A stretch of DNA of 64,000 nucleotides from an uncultured Gemmiger sp. (GTDB lineage Bacteria; Bacillota; Clostridia; Oscillospirales; Ruminococcaceae), in NCBI GenBank assembly GCA_944388215.1, contig CALXHT010000003.1:45616-109615 (forward strand), given 5' to 3'. Position numbers and translations under genes: made by a program. Below are positions 39,776 to 48,464 of this stretch, in pieces; position 1 is the stretch's first letter, and each line of letters opens with the position of its first letter. The notes under the pieces are model-generated. The model was not told the origin of the DNA, did not search any database, and saw only the letters and a program-made list of their open reading frames with translations.

Positions 39776-40769
39776 GGCGCTGCTCCTCCTTCCTCATAAA
39801 GCGGATACGCTCGGTGCGGTGGCTGATCAGATCCAGCCATTCCGGAATGGCGCCCACAATGAGCAACGCCAGGCAGGCGGCGCTCTCGTAGGGGCTGAAC
39901 ACCCGGAAGGCATAGGTGGCAATGCCCAGCGCTGCACCATACACAATACGGCTGCTGGTGCGGTTAGGCATGGTCACCGGCTCACAGATCAGGAACAGAC
40001 CACCGAACAGCATCGTTCCCGAGAGAATGATATATTTTTCCAGATAGATACGCTGGCGCACATATTCCCACGGCCAGCTGACCACCGGCAGCTCGTTGAG
40101 CTGGGGCAGCAGCCAGGGCAGGCCGATGCAGAAGATGAGGAACGGGATGAGCACCGACAGACGGATGCGTCTGCGCACCAGCAAAAAGAGGCCGCAGGCA
40201 ATGACCACGAGGGCTGCCGTGGTGCCCAGGCCGCCCGACACGTTGCCGGTGAGCAGATTCATGGTGCTGGCGCTGGGCAGACCGCCGTCCCGCAGGGTGG
40301 CGTTCATGCCCTCCACCAGGTCGGCATCGGAAACGCCCCACACCGACAGCCAGACGCCGGGGGCGGGATACTGATAGACGGCATCCGGCCAGGAAATGCC
40401 GGCTACCGCCATGCCAACCGCCGCCGGGTGGAAGGGATAGTGTCCCTCGCCGCCGAAGGCCTCCTTGACCAGCACTGCCGCAATGACGGCCGCAACGACC
40501 ACCGCGTAGGGTACCGTTGCCGGCATCATCAGCACGATCAGGGCCGCAAAGCATTCGCTGGACGGCTCATGGGAATGGTACCCTGCCCCGTGCAGCGGTG
40601 CCAGGGCACAGTCGCACAGATAGGCCGTCAGCAGTCCCGTCAGCAGCAGCAGCACCGGACGGGGGCCATAATAGTACCAGGCCATTCCGATCAACGGAAC
40701 GGAACACCACAGCAGATCACGATAATAATCGTAATTCTCGCTGCGTTCGATTTTCATACGATTCGCCAT
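39750..40769 (-). CDS. rnfD: RnfD/NqrB-like membrane protein
   Basis: A 339-residue polytopic protein of the NqrB/RnfD family: SSECFAALIVLMMPATVPY, AFGGEGHYPFHPAAVGMA, GGLGTTAALVVIACGLFLL and FLICEPVTMPNRTSS. In functional RnfD an FMN is attached to Thr in an S-x-A-T-P motif; the matching stretch here is PSASTMNLL, so a Thr is present but the context is altered. It follows rpe by 26 bases and AAGGAG lies 12 bases before the ATG. RnfC, RnfG and RnfB are not in the window. Confidence 0.85.
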   Translation of the reverse strand: MANRMKIERSENYDYYRDLLWCSVPLIGMAWYYYGPRPVLLLLTGLLTAYLCDCALAPLHGAGYHSHEPSSECFAALIVLMMPATVPYAVVVAAVIAAVLVKEAFGGEGHYPFHPAAVGMAVAGISWPDAVYQYPAPGVWLSVWGVSDADLVEGMNATLRDGGLPSASTMNLLTGNVSGGLGTTAALVVIACGLFLLVRRRIRLSVLIPFLIFCIGLPWLLPQLNELPVVSWPWEYVRQRIYLEKYIILSGTMLFGGLFLICEPVTMPNRTSSRIVYGAALGIATYAFRVFSPYESAACLALLIVGAIPEWLDLISHRTERIRFMRKEEQRLAQFTKPE

Positions 40770-40795
40770 GGGATTTGGTATCTCCTTTGGTTCGT

Positions 40796-41452
40796 TCAGG
40801 CCTGCCCGTGGAGCAGACGTACCACCGCGGCCGGATCCTCCGCGCGGAACAGCGAATTGCCGGCCACCAGCCAGTCGGCGCCGGCCTGCACACAGGCAGG
40901 GCCGGTCTCGGCGTTGATGCCGCCGTCCACTTCCAGCACGGTGGAACAGCCCCGGCGCTTGCGCTCGGCATCCAGCACCGCCAGCCGCCGGGGCGTGCCG
41001 GGCAGGAACTTCTGCCCGCCGAAGCCGGGCTCCACGCTCATGACCAGAATCAGATCCGCCACGCCCAGATACGGGAAAGCAGCTTCCACCGGGGTTCCCG
41101 GCCGGATGCTGATGCCCACCTGGCAGCCGGTGGCCCGGATGGCGGCAATGACTTCCTCCGCCGTGTCGGGCACCGCCTCCAGGTGGAAGGTGATCAGGTC
41201 GGCGCCTGCCTTGGCAAAATCCGCCGCGTACCGCGCCGGGTCGCTGATCATCAGGTGCACGTCGTAATAGGCATCGGGCAGCGCCTGGTGCAGGCTCTGC
41301 AGGACCGGCGCGCCGTAGCTGATGTTGGGCACAAAGTGGCCGTCCATCACATCAATATGCAGAAGATCCACGCCCTCCTGCAGAAGACGCGTACAATCTT
41401 CCTGGAGGTTGGCAAAGTCCGCCGACAGGATCGAAGCGGCAATTTTAGTCAT
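40796..41452 (-). CDS. rpe: Ribulose-phosphate 3-epimerase
   Basis: A 218-residue (beta-alpha)8 barrel that interconverts ribulose 5-phosphate and xylulose 5-phosphate. Motifs: ASILSADFANL, LLHIDVMDGHFVPN (metal ligands and catalytic Asp), DVHLMISDP, MSVEPGFGGQKF and EVDGGINAETG with the second catalytic Asp. The ATG at 41452 fits the family start, and GGGAG precedes it; the longer frame adds unrelated residues. First gene of the unit with the Rnf-like trio. A phosphoketolase at the right end of the window would use its product. Confidence 0.95.
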   Translation of the reverse strand: MTKIAASILSADFANLQEDCTRLLQEGVDLLHIDVMDGHFVPNISYGAPVLQSLHQALPDAYYDVHLMISDPARYAADFAKAGADLITFHLEAVPDTAEEVIAAIRATGCQVGISIRPGTPVEAAFPYLGVADLILVMSVEPGFGGQKFLPGTPRRLAVLDAERKRRGCSTVLEVDGGINAETGPACVQAGADWLVAGNSLFRAEDPAAVVRLLHGQA

Positions 41453-41525
41453 AGGAAGCTGCTCCCTTTCTCTATCTTTCCCACACTCCTCCGTGCCGTA
41501 TTTCCGCACAGAGATATACTAGAAT

Positions 41526-41554
41526 ATTATAGCCGATTACCACCCAAAAAGCAA
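41526..41554 (-). promoter_or_regulatory. Promoter of the rpe-rnfDEA-DUF1015-rlmA unit
   Basis: TTGCTT (41554-41549), 17-base spacer, perfect TATAAT (41531-41526) on the minus strand, about 75 bases before rpe. Confidence 0.7.
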
Positions 41555-41580
41555 GGCAGCAGCCCCGGCGCCGGTCAGCA

Positions 41581-41622
41581 AAAATACCGCAGGTCCGCGC
41601 TCTGGCGGCTCTGCGGTATTTT
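41581..41622 (-). terminator. Terminator of the polysaccharide operon
   Basis: AAAATACCGCAG (41581-41592) pairs with CTGCGGTATTTT (41611-41622), with an inner CCGC/GCGG pairing; TATTTTT follows the stem in the minus-strand sense, just after the glf stop. Confidence 0.8.
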
Positions 41623-41628
41623 TTTACA

Positions 41629-42735
41629 TCAGCCCAGTTCGGCCCGTACCCGGTCCAGCGCCACCTCGATGACGCGGTCCATGTCGTAGTACTTGTACTC
41701 GCCCAGACGGCCCCCGAACAGCACGTTGGGCTGGGCATCGGCCAGCTCCTTGTACCTGGCATACAGTGCGCCGTTGGCCTCGTCGTTCACCGGGTAGTAG
41801 GGCTCATCGCCCGGTTTCCACTCGGCGGAATACTCCCGGCTGATCACCGTCTTGGTGCCCTGCTCGGTGGAGCCGAAGACAAAATGCTTATGCTCGATGA
41901 TGCGGGTGTAGGGGGTCTCGGCATCAGTGTAGTTGATGACCGCGTTGCCCTGGTAGTTGGGCATGTCCAGCGTTTCGGTCTCAAACCGGACGCTGCGGTA
42001 CTGCAAAGCCCCCAGCTTGTAATCAAAGTAGGCGTCGATGGGGCCGGTATAGACCACCTTGGAAGCCAGTGCATCCAGGGCGGCGCGGTCCTTGAGGTAA
42101 TCGGTGTTCAGCCGCACCTCGATGCCCTGCAGAAGGTTGGCCACCAGCGCCGTGTACCCCTCCACGGGAATGCCCTGGTACAGGGCGTTGAAATAGTTGT
42201 TGTCAAAGGTGAAGCGCACCGGCAGCCGCTTGATGATGAAGGCCGGCAGCGCCGTGCAGGGACGGCCCCACTGCTTTTCGGTATAGCCCTTGATGAGCTT
42301 TTCGTAGATATCCATGCCCACCAGGTTGATGGCCTGCTCTTCCAGGTTGCGGGGATGCTCGGTGTAGTGGGCGGCCCGCTGCTCCTCGATCTTGGCCTGG
42401 GCCTGGGCCGGCGTGATGACGCCCCACATCTTGTTGAAGGTGTTCATGTTGAAGGGCATGTTGTACAGCTCGCCCTTGTAGTTGGCCACCGGGGAATTGG
42501 TGTAGCGGTTGAAGGTGGCAAACCGGTTGACGTAGTCCCACACCTCCTTGTTGTTGGTGTGGAAGATATGGGCGCCGTAACGGTGCACGGCGATGCCCTC
42601 GATGTCCTCGGTGTAGATGTTGCCGGCGATGTGGTCCCGCTTGTCGATGACCAGGCAGCGCTTGCCGGCCGCCGTCGCCTCGTGGGCGAATACCGCGCCG
42701 AAAAGACCGGCGCCCACAATCAGATAATCATACAT
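41629..42735 (-). CDS. glf: UDP-galactopyranose mutase
   Basis: A 368-residue FAD enzyme that converts UDP-galactopyranose to UDP-galactofuranose, the donor for galactofuranose-containing glycans. FAD site YLIVGAGLFGAVFAHEA with VIDKRDHIAGN, active-site region YGAHIFHTNNKEVWDYVNRF, YTEKQWGRP, and FGGRLGEYKYYDMD. Start at 42735 matches the family N-terminus and overlaps the upstream gene by eight bases. As last gene of the operon it predicts that the polymer made here contains galactofuranose. Confidence 0.97.
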   Translation of the reverse strand: MYDYLIVGAGLFGAVFAHEATAAGKRCLVIDKRDHIAGNIYTEDIEGIAVHRYGAHIFHTNNKEVWDYVNRFATFNRYTNSPVANYKGELYNMPFNMNTFNKMWGVITPAQAQAKIEEQRAAHYTEHPRNLEEQAINLVGMDIYEKLIKGYTEKQWGRPCTALPAFIIKRLPVRFTFDNNYFNALYQGIPVEGYTALVANLLQGIEVRLNTDYLKDRAALDALASKVVYTGPIDAYFDYKLGALQYRSVRFETETLDMPNYQGNAVINYTDAETPYTRIIEHKHFVFGSTEQGTKTVISREYSAEWKPGDEPYYPVNDEANGALYARYKELADAQPNVLFGGRLGEYKYYDMDRVIEVALDRVRAELG

Positions 42736-45061
42736 GAACCGTTTCCTCCTCAACTTTCCGTACTGTTGTATGGTGCAGGGGCCTCTGCCTGCGGCGGGTC
42801 GCGTACACGGCCCAGCCCAGCAGCCCCAGAATCGTTACCAGGGTGACCGCTTCCGCCCCGTGCCAGAGCAGCGGCGGCGTATAGCGTACCTGCACGGTCC
42901 CCCGGTACCCGGCCGGCACCGTAACCTGCAGGCAATGGGATTCGTTCTCCGTCAGAGGCAGCGTCTGCCCGGTGGCGGTATCCACGGCGGTATAATGCTG
43001 GTAGGCCAGCAGCGGCAGGTCCACCGCAGCCTCCTGTGCCGACGGGTTCTCGCATTCCAGCACGCCGTTCTCCTGCCAGGAGACCGTCACCCCGGGATTT
43101 TCCGCCGAGGCTTCCGAACTTGCAAAGGTGGCAAAATCCGCGCCGGCCGGCAGGTAATCGTACCCCATGGTTTCGTAGGGGAAATCCGTGACGGTCTCGG
43201 TGCTGATCAGCGTTATGGTGTCCTGCCGGTAGGCATATTCACTGTAGAAGACACCCACATAGAGCAGCGTGACCGCCACAACGGCAATCGCCATTCCTTG
43301 GGCCAGACGCGGCGCGGCGGATTCCGCCAACTGCAGGGCCGTCACCGTGATGACCCCCAGCAGTACCACCGCCACCGCCAGATAGCGCCAGCTGAACTGG
43401 GGCTTGAGCAATATATCCACCAGGGTCTGGGGCAGTTTGTTGGCCAGCCAGTCCCAGGGGAAGGCCGTGGTGGACAGCCACAGAGCCAGCAGGCAGAGTG
43501 CCAGGCTCCCCCGCAGTCCCAGCCAGCGGTTGCGGCTTTCCAGGGTGTGCTGCCACGCCCCGCGCCGCACACAGCACCACAGCGCCAGCACCAGCACCAC
43601 ACAGCCTGCCAGACCGATGGTCAGCGGCATATCTCCTGTAGTACCCGCTCCCGAACTGCCGCCTGCCGTGCCGAAAAAGCCCAGCAGCTGGATTAGGTAG
43701 GTGCCGGTGGACTGCAGCGGCGACGGATGTACATCACTGATCATGACCTTCTGGCTTTTAAGGGTCTGCAGGCAGGGCAGCAGGAACCAGCAGCTTAGCC
43801 CCACGGCCACCACCACCGCCTTGCAGGCGGCCAGCAGACGAGCGGGGCGCACCATTACCGGCAGGTTGCACAGCCAGAACAGCGCCAGAAAGAGGGCGGC
43901 CAGCTCGGTGGTGAGCAGATGGCTCTGGACGATGCCCGCCATACCCAGGGCCAGCGGCAGCCAGTCCCGGGGGGCGGGACGGTCCTGCCGGGCAATGGCC
44001 CAGGCCCCCAGCGCCACCAGCGGCAGAAAGACCATGGCGGTGTACTCCCCCACCGAGCCGCGCAGCATCAGGTTGGTGAGCCGGTAAGCGCACAGCGTGT
44101 AGGCGAAGGCCGCCACAGCGCCGTACAGCCGATGCCCGCCGATGCGCGAAAAGCTGTAGTAGGCCGCCAGCATGGTGGCGGCGTTGACCAGCACCACATA
44201 CAGCTGGTAGCAGGTCTGCAGGGGCAAAAACGCGTTGTACAAAAGGGCGGGAATATACAAAAACAGGTCACAGTAATACAGCGGTGTGGCCGCACCGTAG
44301 CCGTTGAAGCCGTCGGTGAAAAGGCGCACCGGGAACTGCCCGTCGGCCAGCGCCTGGGCCACCGCCCAGATGCGGTAACAGTGGAACCGCAGATCGTGGC
44401 CGGTGTACAGGAAATCGGCGCAATAGGGCAGGCTGGCAAGCACTATGCCGCCCGCCACCAGCAACACCACACCCCAGCCGCAGCGGGGCGCCCGGGGGCT
44501 GTCCCCTAAAAAGAGCAGGCTCAGCAGCCAGTCGGCCGCCGCGAACAGCAGCAGCCATCCCACCAGCGAGGTTGCCCGCCAGATGGGCTGTTCGGTCAGC
44601 GTCACGTTCTGCAGGGAAAACTGCTGCCCCTCCGCCGGGGTCTCAGTCACCGTCAGTGTCAGGTCTTCCACCGTGGCGGCCGTACCGACCCACAGCCGGG
44701 CCGTCACGATGGAGCGGTTGCCGGTGAGGGTGATGGTATCGCTTTGCAGCGCCGCCGGGTTTTGAGCCGAGGCGAAGGACAAGGTGGCCACTGTCCCTTC
44801 GTCGGCGCGGTCGGGGTCCTGGGGATAGGTTGCCTCATAGTGGACCGTGACCCGGTATCCGCCGGAAGGCAGCGTCACCGGCTGGGACACGATGCTGCCG
44901 TCCTCCTGCCGGGTCATGCCGTCCAGCGGCACCGAGACTTCCGCCAGTGGGCGAAAGGCCCCCGCCACCAGGGCGGCCAGGAACAGCAGTTCCACCAGGA
45001 AGACCGCCCCGAACAGCGGATGAATCTTCAGGAAGGCCCGGGTGCGGGCCGTGGCGTTCAT
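42728..45061 (-). CDS. Large membrane protein, 6-pyruvoyl-tetrahydropterin-synthase-related/YfhO-like (GT-C type)
   Basis: A 777-residue protein: one N-terminal helix, a beta-rich extracytoplasmic domain to about residue 165, then about twelve helices with the loop DLRFHCYRIWAVAQALADGQ and FPVRLFTDGFNGYG, resembling the GT-C catalytic loop of the PTPS-related/YfhO membrane family. A second extracytoplasmic domain follows near residue 600-740 before the last helix. Such proteins are thought to move sugars from lipid carriers to glycans or glycolipids outside the membrane; the substrate is unknown. ATGA overlap with the GT2 gene upstream indicates coupling and joint function. Confidence 0.75.
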   Translation of the reverse strand: MNATARTRAFLKIHPLFGAVFLVELLFLAALVAGAFRPLAEVSVPLDGMTRQEDGSIVSQPVTLPSGGYRVTVHYEATYPQDPDRADEGTVATLSFASAQNPAALQSDTITLTGNRSIVTARLWVGTAATVEDLTLTVTETPAEGQQFSLQNVTLTEQPIWRATSLVGWLLLFAAADWLLSLLFLGDSPRAPRCGWGVVLLVAGGIVLASLPYCADFLYTGHDLRFHCYRIWAVAQALADGQFPVRLFTDGFNGYGAATPLYYCDLFLYIPALLYNAFLPLQTCYQLYVVLVNAATMLAAYYSFSRIGGHRLYGAVAAFAYTLCAYRLTNLMLRGSVGEYTAMVFLPLVALGAWAIARQDRPAPRDWLPLALGMAGIVQSHLLTTELAALFLALFWLCNLPVMVRPARLLAACKAVVVAVGLSCWFLLPCLQTLKSQKVMISDVHPSPLQSTGTYLIQLLGFFGTAGGSSGAGTTGDMPLTIGLAGCVVLVLALWCCVRRGAWQHTLESRNRWLGLRGSLALCLLALWLSTTAFPWDWLANKLPQTLVDILLKPQFSWRYLAVAVVLLGVITVTALQLAESAAPRLAQGMAIAVVAVTLLYVGVFYSEYAYRQDTITLISTETVTDFPYETMGYDYLPAGADFATFASSEASAENPGVTVSWQENGVLECENPSAQEAAVDLPLLAYQHYTAVDTATGQTLPLTENESHCLQVTVPAGYRGTVQVRYTPPLLWHGAEAVTLVTILGLLGWAVYATRRRQRPLHHTTVRKVEEETVHV

Positions 45062-45996
45062 TCCCCGGCCGTGCGCTTCCAGTGCTGCACGGTCTGAAGC
45101 TGGAATTCAAAGTCCCGGGCGTCCTTGGCCAGCTGGCTGGAGAGGATCACGCCCGATACAAAGAGAAGCAGGGCTGCCACCAATACGAAGCAGCAGACGA
45201 TGAGGGTCGGGAAGCGGGGCACGAGACCGGTGTGGAAATACTCGTTGAGCACCGGGATCATGAACCCGATGCCGAACACCGCCAGCACCGCCGCCAGCAC
45301 CCCGAAGAAGGTGAAGGGACGGTAGTTTTTGAAGAGGCGCAGGATGGTGCCCAGCACCTTGAAGCCGTCCGAGTAGGTGTTGAGTTTGCTCTCGGAACCC
45401 TCGGGGCGGTCGCGGTATTCGATGACCACGTTGTCCACCTGCATGTTGCGCTGGAGGGCATGGATGGTCATCTCGGTCTCGATCTCAAAGCCCCGGGAGA
45501 GTACCGGGTAGGTTTTGACAAACTGGTAGCTGAACGCCCGGTAACCCGTCATGATGTCCTTGATCTTGCCGCCGAACAGATGGTTGGTGCAGAAACGCAC
45601 CAGATCGTTGCCGAAGTTGTGGAAGGGGCGCTTGTTCTGGGTGTAGTAGGTGCTGGAAAGCCGGTCCCCCACCACCATATCCGCCTGGCGCTGGGTGACG
45701 GCGCGCACCATCTCGGGCGCGGCCTCGGCGGGATAGGTGTCGTCCCCGTCCACCAGCACGTAGGCTTCGGCATCGATCTCCCGGAACATCCGGCGCATGA
45801 CGTTGCCCTTGCCCTGCTGGTATTCATGCCGCACCACCGCGCCGGCAGCGGCCGCCAGTTCCGCGGTGCCGTCGGTGGAGTTATTGTCGTATACATAGAT
45901 GGTGGCCTCGGGCAGTACCCGACGGAAATCCGTGACCACCTTTTCCACCGTTTTGGCCTCGTTGTAGCAGGGAATCAAAACCGCAATTTTGTCCAT
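45058..45996 (-). CDS. Glycosyltransferase family 2 (polyprenyl-phosphate sugar synthase-like)
   Basis: A 312-residue GT2 enzyme: AVLIPCYNEAKTVEKVV (nucleotide site), YVYDNNSTDGTAELA, LVDGDDTYPAEAAPEM (DXD-type metal site), TGYRAFSYQFVKTYP, and two C-terminal helices (about residues 230-290). This is the layout of dolichol/undecaprenyl-phosphate mannose or glucose synthases, which load a sugar onto a lipid carrier for GT-C enzymes; two such GT-C-like proteins flank it. The GTG one codon earlier is possible, but spacing to AGAGG favours the ATG at 45996. Confidence 0.9.
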   Translation of the reverse strand: MDKIAVLIPCYNEAKTVEKVVTDFRRVLPEATIYVYDNNSTDGTAELAAAAGAVVRHEYQQGKGNVMRRMFREIDAEAYVLVDGDDTYPAEAAPEMVRAVTQRQADMVVGDRLSSTYYTQNKRPFHNFGNDLVRFCTNHLFGGKIKDIMTGYRAFSYQFVKTYPVLSRGFEIETEMTIHALQRNMQVDNVVIEYRDRPEGSESKLNTYSDGFKVLGTILRLFKNYRPFTFFGVLAAVLAVFGIGFMIPVLNEYFHTGLVPRFPTLIVCCFVLVAALLLFVSGVILSSQLAKDARDFEFQLQTVQHWKRTAGE

Positions 45997-46021
45997 CACC
46001 GCGGACCTCTCTTTCTTGCCT

Positions 46022-48421
46022 TTACATCCAGAACTGAACCAGACGGTTCACCGTATAATACAGCGACGGGTTCATCCCCTGCAGCCAGGGTTCCATCGCA
46101 AACAAAGTGCAGAAACGATACACAACGCTCCACGCCAGGGTTGCCGCCATACCGATGCGCAGCACCGGCAGCAGCGAGACGGCCAGGGCCTCGCCCCCCG
46201 CGGCCCGCCGGGCCAGGGTTGTATCGGCCAGCAGCCAGCAGATCGCCGCGCCCAGCAGCAGCACCGGGCTGTAATCCATCAGATACCGGTAGAGCACGCC
46301 GGCCATCTGGCAGTCCACCACCGTGATCAGCACCATGGCCGCCACAGAACCGTAGACGATGGCCGCCACGCCCCGGCGGCGGTGCAGGCTGCGCCGTGCC
46401 AGCGGCAGCGCCGGCAGCAGCAGCGCCCAGGTAAAGGGGGTGGCTGCCAGCATGCCGCCGCAGAATTTTTCGCTGATGGTCAGAATGACCGCATTGGTGG
46501 ACACATCGGTCTCCTGCAGATAGGGAAATACGCTCTGCAGACGGGGCAGGTCCAGCAGGCTGGTGAAGACCGCCGGACCGATGCGCACCACATTGAAGCC
46601 GCGCTTGGTCATATCATTGCCGGTAATATTGTAAGTGGCACCGAAATCAAAGGGAGAACCAAAGCGGGCATAGTTATACCACATCAGGCCCGCAGCCACC
46701 ACCACAACGGGCAGCAGGAAGGCCACCGCCTCCCGCACGCCGGCACGGCTGCGCAGCCGTCCGTGGACGATGTAACGGTTCCAGAAGATGGTCAGGGCCA
46801 GCAGGGCGAACAGTTCCATCTGGGGACGGCACCCGGCCACCAGCGCCACACACAGGCTGCCCAGGGCCAGACGCACCGTGAGCACGCCGCCGTGGTTGAC
46901 CGGCGTACTGGCGGCTGCCAGCCAGAGCCACAGCCCCAACATCAGCAGGGCTGCGCCGCACAGGATGGCGTACTCATAAATATAGGGGCGGATCAAGAGC
47001 GAATACAGCTGACTGCCCAGCACCAGTGCCGCCACGCAAAGCAGGTAGGCAGCGGTTGATGCCTGGGGGAACCAGCGGCGCACCACCTGGCTCAGGATAC
47101 CGTAGCAGCTGATCAGGAACACCAGGCCCAGAATCACCATGCAGGGGGCATAGGCCAGATTCTGGATGCCGGTGATGGCTTCAAAGGGAAGCTGGAACAG
47201 CAGACAGGGCACAATGCCGAAATAGACGTAATACCGCCCGTTATAGAAAGCATGGTCCCAGCGGCCGCCCTGGATATTCAGCGCGTCCCGGGCGGAGGCG
47301 TCGTAGGGGTTGTCCATGGCCAGCAGTTCCGCGGGCGGGTCCTCCTCCAGGTCGAGGCGGCCGTTGAGCAGGCTGTGGGCCAGCGCGCCGTACTGCTGGT
47401 AGACAAAACTGACGGTGCTCTCCCCGTCCCAGTAGCCGGTGTTGTAGGTGGCGGTGGCCAGCCCGGAGTTGCCGGGTTCCCAGAAGGGAACCACCACCAC
47501 GAAGGCTGCCAGAATCAGCCCCAGCACGGTGGCGGCCGCACGGTCACAGAGGTTGCCCGCCAGCCAGCGGCGCTGCCACAGTCCGCTGCGGGGCCGCAGC
47601 AGATAAACGCTTCCGAAGAGCAGCCACAGCGCGGCGAACCGCAGCAGGGAGAGCTGCAGCGGCCGGGGCATGTTGGCCGTGATGCCGGTGACGGTAAAGG
47701 CCACCGGATACTGGGCATAGGTGCTGCTGTACCCGCTGGCCTGCAGCACCAGCATGTCCGCATTGCCGGTCAGGTCCAGACTGATGGTGTGGGTGCGCGC
47801 CGCCTGGGGCGCCACCTCCCAGCTGCCGAAACGGACCAGCTGACTGTTGGCCTCGTCGGTGCCCTCCACGGCAAAGGTAAAGGCACTGTCCGCGTGGAGC
47901 GGGTCAGTGTCGTCGTTGGTGAGGTTGTCCAGATGAAGATTGTAGACGGGCCGGTCCACGTCGAGAAAACGCAGGTAGGTGCGCCCCTCCTCCAGGGAGA
48001 TGGTGCCGTTGCCCCGCTCCACATTGACGTTGGGGTCCAGATAGTCCATGAGCTGGAATGGCTCATAGCTGTGGGTGTTGAAGTAGGTCACATTGCAGGC
48101 AAACAGTTCCGTGCCGGCTGCCAGCACCGCCAGCAGCGGCAGCACGAACCTGGCCCCCCGGCGTCCGAAATGGCGAAGCCCTGCTGTGCAGAGCCCTGCC
48201 CAGCCGGTCATGGCCGTGAGGGCCGCCAGGCGGAACCCGTCAAAGCCCACCGTGATGCCGGAACGGTGGTAGGCGCACAGCGCAAACAGCCAGACCGCCA
48301 GCCAGAGGGCGATGGTCCAGCCCAGATCCCGTCCCCGGATCTGCCGCCCGGCGAGGCCCGCCGGCAGCAGCCCGAAGAGCAGCGCCATCAGCGCCGTCGT
48401 CAGCAATGCCGCAATGATCAT
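46022..48421 (-). CDS. Large multi-spanning membrane protein, GT-C-like, unknown specificity
   Basis: A 799-residue protein with about four helices at the N-terminus, an extracytoplasmic beta domain (about residues 110-255), then a second set of eight or more helices from about 260. The loop with FYNGRYYVYFGIVPCLLFQL and DNPYDASARDALNIQGGRWDH resembles lipid-sugar-dependent transferases seen in polysaccharide loci. No catalytic motif is certain. It lies between a GT4 and the GT2 gene in the same transcript, so glycan assembly or decoration on the outer face is the best inference. Confidence 0.7.
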   Translation of the reverse strand: MIIAALLTTALMALLFGLLPAGLAGRQIRGRDLGWTIALWLAVWLFALCAYHRSGITVGFDGFRLAALTAMTGWAGLCTAGLRHFGRRGARFVLPLLAVLAAGTELFACNVTYFNTHSYEPFQLMDYLDPNVNVERGNGTISLEEGRTYLRFLDVDRPVYNLHLDNLTNDDTDPLHADSAFTFAVEGTDEANSQLVRFGSWEVAPQAARTHTISLDLTGNADMLVLQASGYSSTYAQYPVAFTVTGITANMPRPLQLSLLRFAALWLLFGSVYLLRPRSGLWQRRWLAGNLCDRAAATVLGLILAAFVVVVPFWEPGNSGLATATYNTGYWDGESTVSFVYQQYGALAHSLLNGRLDLEEDPPAELLAMDNPYDASARDALNIQGGRWDHAFYNGRYYVYFGIVPCLLFQLPFEAITGIQNLAYAPCMVILGLVFLISCYGILSQVVRRWFPQASTAAYLLCVAALVLGSQLYSLLIRPYIYEYAILCGAALLMLGLWLWLAAASTPVNHGGVLTVRLALGSLCVALVAGCRPQMELFALLALTIFWNRYIVHGRLRSRAGVREAVAFLLPVVVVAAGLMWYNYARFGSPFDFGATYNITGNDMTKRGFNVVRIGPAVFTSLLDLPRLQSVFPYLQETDVSTNAVILTISEKFCGGMLAATPFTWALLLPALPLARRSLHRRRGVAAIVYGSVAAMVLITVVDCQMAGVLYRYLMDYSPVLLLGAAICWLLADTTLARRAAGGEALAVSLLPVLRIGMAATLAWSVVYRFCTLFAMEPWLQGMNPSLYYTVNRLVQFWM

Positions 48422-48464
48422 ACCGATTTTCTATCCTTCCCTTTGGGTCCGGCGAACCAGAAGA

